Shown here piece by piece: positions 59,044-64,000 of a stretch of 64,000 nucleotides of DNA; the stretch's first letter is position 1; each line of letters opens with the position of its first letter. The position numbers and the translations under genes were made by a program. The notes below the pieces were generated by a model that saw only the letters and a program-made list of their open reading frames with translations, had not been told where the DNA came from and searched no databases. The stretch comes from an uncultured bacterium (GTDB lineage Bacteria > Verrucomicrobiota > Kiritimatiellia > PWTM01), in contig CALLFZ010000003.1 in NCBI GenBank assembly GCA_938010045.1, forward strand, positions 124,001-188,000, given 5' to 3'.

Positions 59044-59133
59044 TCAGTTCTTTTTGTGGCGCATGAGACGGCGGCGCTTGCGCTGCTTGTGCTTGTTCAT
59101 TTTCTTGCGCCGCTTCTTTTTGATGCTGCCCAT
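59044..59133 (-). CDS. AURKAIP1/COX24-like basic mini-protein
   Basis: The 29-residue product MGSIKKKRRKKMNKHKQRKR and a further nine residues ending HKKN match the short, extremely basic proteins annotated with the AURKAIP1/COX24 domain in several bacterial phyla. Their mitochondrial counterpart mS38 is a ribosomal protein. GAGGAAT lies just before the ATG. The track only lists it inside a longer false ORF. It stands between hisG and the TPR lipoprotein gene on the same strand. A ribosome-associated role is inferred from family. Confidence 0.8.
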   Translation of the reverse strand: MGSIKKKRRKKMNKHKQRKRRRLMRHKKN

Positions 59134-59171
59134 GGATTCCTCGTTGCACTCCGGTTCACGCGGATCGCGCC

Positions 59172-60065
59172 TCACGGCACGATCTTGTTCAACCCGATCT
59201 CGATAATACCCTCGGCCCCTGCGGCCTTCAATGCGGGCACCAACTCGCGGACGTCTCGCTCCTCGACGACCGTTTCGACCGAACGCCACTGTTCGTCGCT
59301 GAGGCGGCTTACGGTGGGAGCGTGCAGAGCGGGGAGCCGGCTCAACACCGCATCCAGGCGGTCGGCGGGCACGTTGAGCTTCAGCAGCACGCGGCCCTGG
59401 GCGCGGAGCACGCCTTGCAACAGCATCGCGATCTGCTCGATTTTTCGCCGCTTCCACGGATCGCCCCACGCCGCGCGGTTCGCGATCATCCGCGTGGTGG
59501 ACTCCAGCACGGTGTCCACGATCCGCAGACGGTTCGCGCGCAGCGAAGAGCCGCTTTCGGTGAGCTCGACGATGGCATCCACGAGTTCCGGCGCCTTAAC
59601 CTCCGTGGCGCCCCAGGAGAACTCGACGTTGGCGTGCACACCGTGGCGTTCGAGATACCGACGAGTGAGGCCGACCGCTTCGGTCGCGATGCGCCGACCC
59701 TCCAGATCGCGAACGGAGCGGATCGGCGAATCCTCGGGCACGGCCAGCACCCATCGGACCGAGCGGAACCCGCGTTTGGCGTAGCATAGTTCGCACACTT
59801 CGATCACGTCGGAGCCGTTCTCCTGGATCCAGTCGTATCCCGTGATGCCGGCATCCAGATGCCCATGTTCAACGTAGCGGCTAATTTCCTGCGCGCGGAT
59901 CAGGCGGGCGCTGATTTCATCGTCATCGACATGAGGAATGTAGGAGCGCTCCGTCGCGCGGATCGGGAAACCGGCCTTTTCGAACAGCGCGAACGTGGCC
60001 TCCTGGAGGCTGCCTTTCGGCAGCCCGAGCTTCAGCACTCGTCGGGGTTCGTGTTGCTGATTCAT
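59172..60065 (-). CDS. hisG: ATP phosphoribosyltransferase, long form
   Basis: HisG joins ATP and PRPP in the first step of histidine synthesis. The 297-residue protein is the long type: two periplasmic-binding-like catalytic lobes ([82 protein letters not shown]) and a C-terminal regulatory domain ([20 protein letters not shown]) that binds histidine for feedback control. No HisZ is therefore needed. No other his gene is in the window. Confidence 0.94.
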   Translation of the reverse strand: MNQQHEPRRVLKLGLPKGSLQEATFALFEKAGFPIRATERSYIPHVDDDEISARLIRAQEISRYVEHGHLDAGITGYDWIQENGSDVIEVCELCYAKRGFRSVRWVLAVPEDSPIRSVRDLEGRRIATEAVGLTRRYLERHGVHANVEFSWGATEVKAPELVDAIVELTESGSSLRANRLRIVDTVLESTTRMIANRAAWGDPWKRRKIEQIAMLLQGVLRAQGRVLLKLNVPADRLDAVLSRLPALHAPTVSRLSDEQWRSVETVVEERDVRELVPALKAAGAEGIIEIGLNKIVP

Positions 60066-60131
60066 CGTTGTCTCCCGGCCGTCCCCAGGGGCGCGACCGG
60101 CCGCGCAGAGTGCGCCGCCGTTTCCGGATTG

Positions 60132-60740
60132 TCAAACTCGCCGCACCCGCCGTCCCTCGATCCGTAGCCGTCCGCGGGCGAGAAGGTCGAGCGCCTCCGG
60201 GTAGGCGATATGCTCCTGCTCTTGAATGCGTGCGTGCAGAGTGTCCGGAGTGTCGTCATCCAGCACGGGCACCGTGCGCTGTACGATAATGGGGCCGGTG
60301 TCCATGCCCTCGTCCACAAAGTGCACCGTGCACCCGGTCACGCGCACGCCGTACTCGAGGGCCTGTTGCCACGCCCGCAGACCCGGGAAGGCGGGCAGCA
60401 GGGACGGGTGGATGTTCACAATGCGCCCGGGATAGGCGGAGATGAGGCCGCGCTTGAGCATTCGCATGAAGCCCGCCAGCGCGATCGTGTCGGCGCCGTG
60501 CGCGCGCAAGCGCTCCAGCAATCGTTGCTCCGCCTCGCCCTCCACCTTTGTGCGCCACGGGCCGCAGTCCACGAACTCGGCCGGAAGGCCGGCGCGCCGG
60601 GCGCGTTCGAGGATGAATGCCTCGGGCACGTCCGAAATCACGCAGACAATCCGCGCCGCGAGACGCCCCTCCTCGATGGCTTCAAAAATCGACTGAAAAT
60701 TGCTTCCCTTGCCGGAACCCAGTACAGCCAACGAAAGCAT
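60132..60740 (-). CDS. purN: Phosphoribosylglycinamide formyltransferase
   Basis: PurN formylates GAR with 10-formyl-THF in purine synthesis. The 202-residue protein has LAVLGSGKGSNFQSIFEAIE, CVISDVPEAFILERARRAGL, IALAGFMRMLKRGLI, IVNIHPSLLPAFPGLRAWQQ (catalytic Asn/His), TGCTVHFVDEGMDTGPII (catalytic Asp) and a C-terminal EHIAYPEALDLLARGRLRI. Complete and of normal length. It lies 67 bases upstream of hisG on the same strand; both enzymes feed nucleotide-linked pathways. Confidence 0.94.
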   Translation of the reverse strand: MLSLAVLGSGKGSNFQSIFEAIEEGRLAARIVCVISDVPEAFILERARRAGLPAEFVDCGPWRTKVEGEAEQRLLERLRAHGADTIALAGFMRMLKRGLISAYPGRIVNIHPSLLPAFPGLRAWQQALEYGVRVTGCTVHFVDEGMDTGPIIVQRTVPVLDDDTPDTLHARIQEQEHIAYPEALDLLARGRLRIEGRRVRRV

Positions 60741-60758
60741 CAGCGTCCTCCTCTGCTT

Positions 60759-61514
60759 TCACGGCGGTTCATCGTCGTTGGGAGCCGCGACACTGTCGGC
60801 ACCGTCGCGAAACAGGTCGGCGGCGTCGGGGCGGGGGCCGGGGAACAACTCCGCGAGCGCCTCGGAGGGCGAGCGCCCGAACAGCTGCTCCACTTGTTCG
60901 AATGCGGCGCGAGAATAGCGCAGGACGCCCTCCAGCCGCCCCGTCGTGGTGTCTTCCACGACGAAATCCACATCCGTGGGGCTGCCATCCGCCGGCGGGC
61001 CGGCAAACCTCAGGCGGTGGCGAGCCGGATCGAGGCGTTTCGGATTGCGAGACAACACCATGTATTTCACGTATTCAACGAGTCGCTCATCCAAGCCGGC
61101 CTCGGCCACAAAGATGCGCTCCACGAACTCGCGGCGGTCGAAGGCCAGCAACAGTCGTAGCGGAATGCCGCCAGCGTGCTGCTCAATGTGCGATTCGAGG
61201 AGCTTGAACTCCGCATGAACGCGCTCAGGTTCACGCGCACCCTCCGGCGCCCACCACACCGCAAACCCCCGACCGGGATCGAGATAGAGGACGGGCTTGT
61301 CCACGCGAAACGAGAGCTCGCACGTCGGGCACTGCACAACGTTGAGCCGGTTACCCATCACCTCGTCGCGCGCCAAGGGCCGGTCGGCGACGTTGACCGA
61401 GTCCCAGAGCTCGACGTCGAACTCGTCGGAGCAGCGGGGGCAGCGGATCCTATGTGTTCGGCTGGCTGACACAATCCTCAATTCTCGTTCATCGCCGTCC
61501 GCCGGCCAAGCCAC
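60759..61514 (-). CDS. CpXC-domain protein
   Basis: The 251-residue product has an N-terminal zinc-ribbon-like module with HRIRCPRCSDEFDVELWDSV and VVQCPTCELSFRVDKPVLYL, the two CPxC knuckles that define the CpXC family, followed by a mainly helical domain (LRLLLAFDRREFVERIFVAE) and an acidic, Pro-rich tail. The start may be ATG 61514, overlapping the esterase gene by 26 bases, or GTG 61472, which has GAGG nearby. The function of CpXC proteins is not known; metal binding is likely. Confidence 0.82.
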   Translation of the reverse strand: MAWPADGDERELRIVSASRTHRIRCPRCSDEFDVELWDSVNVADRPLARDEVMGNRLNVVQCPTCELSFRVDKPVLYLDPGRGFAVWWAPEGAREPERVHAEFKLLESHIEQHAGGIPLRLLLAFDRREFVERIFVAEAGLDERLVEYVKYMVLSRNPKRLDPARHRLRFAGPPADGSPTDVDFVVEDTTTGRLEGVLRYSRAAFEQVEQLFGRSPSEALAELFPGPRPDAADLFRDGADSVAAPNDDEPP

Positions 61515-62247
61515 TGGGCAGCGGAGACAAGCTACCCTGGGGAGGGACGCCCCACGAGCCGTTTTGGAGAAAACGGATGGTTCGTCGAATCACCTCTTCA
61601 TCAAACATGATCCACGTGTGCGAGCAAGGAACCGCGACAAATCCCTTCATGCCGGGCACCACGGTCCGCGCGACAGCGACCTTGCCGTCGTCGGGGCCGG
61701 GGATCCACGTCGAAAACCATGGATTCAGGCTCGAACGCCCCGCGATCACGCCCAGCTCGAAACCAACCGGGCCGAGACGGCGCACGATTGAGTCATCCGA
61801 AGTGCCAAGGGCGCCGCCGGCAGGGCCCAGAATACGGCGACCGAAGGCCGAGCTGGCGAGTCGGTCGGCGAGTTCAGAGCCCGCGCTGGGCGGCGCGAGC
61901 ATCACGACGCGTCCGATTCGGGCCTCCGGATGGCGCTCGACATAGATGCGCAGCACCACGCCGCCCATCGAGTGTGTGACCGCGTGGACCGGTGAACCAC
62001 CCGCGGCGGCGGCGCGGATGACGGGATCGAGCCGCTCGGCAAGGCGCTCCAAGGTCTCCTCGCGCGACGGATATTCGAAGCATATTGTGCGAAAGCCGGA
62101 TTCTTCGAGCCGCCGCGCGAACCATCTCATGGAATTGGAGGTGCGGCCGAGCCCGTGGATGAGCACAACGGGCTCGCGCTCCGCCGCCGGCGATGGCGCC
62201 GCCCAGAGGAGGGCCGCCACCACCATCCACCGGTTGGCGCGCTTCAT
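61489..62247 (-). CDS. Exported alpha/beta-hydrolase (lipase/esterase)
   Basis: The 252-residue product has a signal peptide (RWMVVAALLWAAPSPAAE) and an alpha/beta-hydrolase fold. It has EPVVLIHGLGRTSNSMRWFA with the oxyanion motif HGLG, THSMGGVVLRIYV with the nucleophile Ser in a G/T-x-S-x-G-type elbow, and a late SHTWIMFDEEV His. The layout resembles class 2 lipase-like and PGAP1-like esterases of about this size. Substrate is unknown. It overlaps the CpXC gene downstream by 26 bases, so the two are probably co-transcribed. Confidence 0.85.
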   Translation of the reverse strand: MKRANRWMVVAALLWAAPSPAAEREPVVLIHGLGRTSNSMRWFARRLEESGFRTICFEYPSREETLERLAERLDPVIRAAAAGGSPVHAVTHSMGGVVLRIYVERHPEARIGRVVMLAPPSAGSELADRLASSAFGRRILGPAGGALGTSDDSIVRRLGPVGFELGVIAGRSSLNPWFSTWIPGPDDGKVAVARTVVPGMKGFVAVPCSHTWIMFDEEVIRRTIRFLQNGSWGVPPQGSLSPLPSGLAGGRR

Positions 62248-62693
62248 GTTGCCTTAGTCACTGGCCAAGCAACCCCGCCAGATTGTACACAACTTCGGCG
62301 CCGCCCGCGCGAGCGTTTTGGGATCAAGCTCCCGCGCAACATTGAGCTCCTTGTTCTCGCCAATAGGGGGCGGAGCGCGGATGTGGGCGGATTCGGATGC
62401 TCGTGAGGAATCGAACGGATCAAACGGGTGAGCGGCCACCCATCTGTCGGGTGGCCACCTGTGGGTGGACAACCGTTGGCGAGATTTATGATGTTCACGG
62501 CCTCGGGCTGAATGCCGAAGTTCGCGAGGCTCAGGGGCGATCCCTCTGAGGACACTGCGGCGCGAGCAGATCCGATTCCGTCGGGGTTGCAAACGCCTCG
62601 AGAATGAGGGAGGCTACTCTGCGAGACTCGTGGCATGGGTGACGGCGGCCGTTTGGGAGTTGAGGTGCGAATCGCACCACGAGGGTCCGATCG
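62248..62693. other. Divergent intergenic region with one hairpin
   Basis: About 450 bases between the esterase gene (minus) and the secreted beta-rich gene (plus). GGCCACCC and GGGTGGCC pair around a seven-base loop at 62434-62456. The minus-strand ORFs here have random composition. Promoters for both flanking genes must lie here, but none stands out. Confidence 0.45.
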
Positions 62694-64000
62694 ATGAAGC
62701 GACGAGCGTTCGCCGAGGTGGGGCTGACTGTGTTCGCGTGGGTGTCGGTCGGGTTGGCCCAGACGACGTACAACTGGGTTTCGCTGAGCGGTGGAACGTA
62801 TTCGTGGACCGACACCGCCAACTGGGACCTTGGGGCCTATCCGAACGGAGCGGGCGACGTCGCGCGGTTCGTCGGCGATTACGTCGTCGCCAACATGACC
62901 GTCACGATGCCCCCGTACGCGGATGTGCCAGGGTTCACCCTGCACGGCCTGGTGTTCAGCGATACGGTCGCGTCGCACGATCTGGTGCTCTCGACGGCGG
63001 CTCAGAACCTGAGTTTTGCCGCTTTGGGCGGCAACAATCCTTACATCTCGAACACCAATCGCTCCTTGACCATCTGGCCAACTGTGACCGTGAATGGCGT
63101 GACCGCGAATCTGATTCCGCGCGGCTCACAGCTCATGTTTCGCGGGCCCGTCGTCGGGAACGGGACCTTGATCTCGATGGGGACGGCGGGAGTGGAGCTC
63201 TTCGGGGCGGCGAACTCGAACTTTACGGGCACGATCATCGTCTCCAACGCAGCCGGCGTGGATGCGCGCGGAGGTGCGCCACAATCGTACTGGCTGCTCG
63301 GCGACACCAACGGCGCTACCGAAGTGTACGGGACGGGCTACGTCCGTCTGCTCCGGGATGCGTTCGGCTCGACCGCAATGGCGACGAACGCGGAGCCGGT
63401 GCACGTTTACGGTGTCCATGCGAACGGCTCGGTCCGGTTCTACGCGAACAGCAACGCGTTGTATCTGGGCGCGATCACGCTGCACACCAACGGCGTTATC
63501 AACTACAGCTCATGGTTTTCGAACGCGGACGCGCCCGTGGGCGCGATCCGGCATTTCTACTTCAATGGCGCGATCGTGCAGGATGACATCGGCTACGATC
63601 GCAATCTGCACATTCTGAGGAGCGACGCCACCGCCGCGTCGGGGACCGGCACGTTGACGCGTCTGAGCCACTTCGTGCTGCTGTCGCAGGTCTCCCACGA
63701 GGGCTACACCCATATTGCCAACGACCGTGACACCGCGCAGACCGGGAGCGACGTCCTGCAGTTCGCCTCGTGGTTGCGGCTGACCAACGGCAACGACCGG
63801 CTGCCGACGGGAACGACCGTCTATCTAGGCGGCCGTTTGAACGCCGGGACGCCCAGCAGCCCGGTGTGGGTCGGCGGTACTGGTTCGGTCGGCATCCTGC
63901 TGCTGGCCGGAGTGAGCCAGGAGCTGGCGGGACTAATGGCTCATGGCACGGGCACTTTGAACCGCGTCATCAACTACCATCCGACCGACAGCAGCACGCT
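62694..64000 (+). CDS. Secreted beta-rich protein of the autotransporter-associated repeat type, 5' part
   Basis: An open frame from ATG 62694 runs to the window edge without a stop (435 codons), so the ORF track omits it. It begins MKRRAFAEVGLTVFAWVSVG, a signal peptide, then TTYNWVSLSGGTYSWTDTAN, with the W-x-x-x-[GS]-x-W-x-x-x-x-N-W opening typical of autotransporter-associated beta-strand proteins. Repeated short strands follow, rich in Asn, Gly, Thr and Val (GNGTLISMGTAGVELFGAAN, SNFTGTIIVSNAAG, GSVRFYANSNALYLGAITLH). These build right-handed beta helices on the cell surface or as secreted adhesins. GAGGG lies nine bases before the ATG. The C-terminal sorting signal is outside the window. 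Confidence 0.85.
   Translation, partial: MKRRAFAEVGLTVFAWVSVGLAQTTYNWVSLSGGTYSWTDTANWDLGAYPNGAGDVARFVGDYVVANMTVTMPPYADVPGFTLHGLVFSDTVASHDLVLSTAAQNLSFAALGGNNPYISNTNRSLTIWPTVTVNGVTANLIPRGSQLMFRGPVVGNGTLISMGTAGVELFGAANSNFTGTIIVSNAAGVDARGGAPQSYWLLGDTNGATEVYGTGYVRLLRDAFGSTAMATNAEPVHVYGVHANGSVRFYANSNALYLGAITLHTNGVINYSSWFSNADAPVGAIRHFYFNGAIVQDDIGYDRNLHILRSDATAASGTGTLTRLSHFVLLSQVSHEGYTHIANDRDTAQTGSDVLQFASWLRLTNGNDRLPTGTTVYLGGRLNAGTPSSPVWVGGTGSVGILLLAGVSQELAGLMAHGTGTLNRVINYHPTDSST

Noticed and set aside
62434-62456. Hairpin GGCCACCC/GGGTGGCC as a terminator of the esterase gene
   Set aside because: It lies upstream of the esterase (divergent side), not after its stop, and has no T run. It is noted only as a structure.

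Overview
The window is about 64 kb of GC-rich bacterial chromosome with no rRNA, no CRISPR array and no intact mobile element. The gene content points to a Gram-negative member of the PVC group, probably Kiritimatiellota or a relative. This is inferred, not proven. The evidence is an LPS inner-core enzyme (WaaA) with GDP-mannose-derived sugar synthesis, a prepilin-like protein of the PVC type, a 29-residue AURKAIP1/COX24-like basic protein, a secreted protein resembling the autotransporter-associated beta-strand proteins, DUF6941 and DUF2271 proteins, and dispersed short palindromes between genes.

Layout. 0-10 kb: the tail of an unknown gene, a saccharopine-dehydrogenase-like gene, a tightly overlapping operon waaA-glpD-TIGR01777-DTW(tapT), two tRNAs (Arg-CCT, Thr-TGT), an L,D-transpeptidase with LysM, and accA. 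10-15.4 kb (minus strand): the chain ftsH-folP-cdaA-cdaR-TPR, which joins membrane proteolysis, folate synthesis and c-di-AMP synthesis. 15.7-19.4 kb: a ribulokinase, an outer-membrane barrel protein and a repeat locus. 19.4-27 kb (minus): an orphan hypF, DUF6941, a ctpA-type protease, a decayed alpha-L-rhamnosidase-like gene, panE and a homocysteine S-methyltransferase; the last faces a divergent MTA/SAH-deaminase-like amidohydrolase. 28.6-33.1 kb: three tandem exported coiled-coil (TPR) proteins. 33.1-37.6 kb: rlmB, a small unknown, rmd-gmd (GDP-D-rhamnose), a TIM-barrel epimerase-like protein and rpsU. 37.6-40.5 kb: gene-poor, with a second copy of the repeat locus and decayed coding sequence. 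40.5-43.5 kb: gapA-pgk-DUF2271. 43.9-45.2 kb: a small exported protein and a prepilin. 45.6-53.3 kb: malic enzyme, aroB, an unknown, dprA, topA and a PHP phosphoesterase, mostly start-stop overlapped. 53.2-62.2 kb: a secreted lectin-fold-like protein, ThuA, an ACT protein, fmt, a large TPR lipoprotein, the COX24-like mini-protein, hisG, purN, a CpXC protein and an esterase. The window ends inside a secreted beta-rich protein that the ORF track missed because it runs off the end.

Most genes are ordinary housekeeping genes packed with ATGA/GTGA overlaps. The most unusual structure is a composite repeat of about 0.46 kb (GGGGACAGGCAC motifs plus CTCCGGCG hairpins). It occurs twice in opposite orientation and brackets about 19.7 kb. 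Others are a family of GTCCAA-N3-TTGGAC palindromes found only between genes, a topoisomerase I whose C-terminus is three copies of an unfamiliar repeat, three tandem coiled-coil proteins, and a glycosidase pseudogene with several independent lesions.
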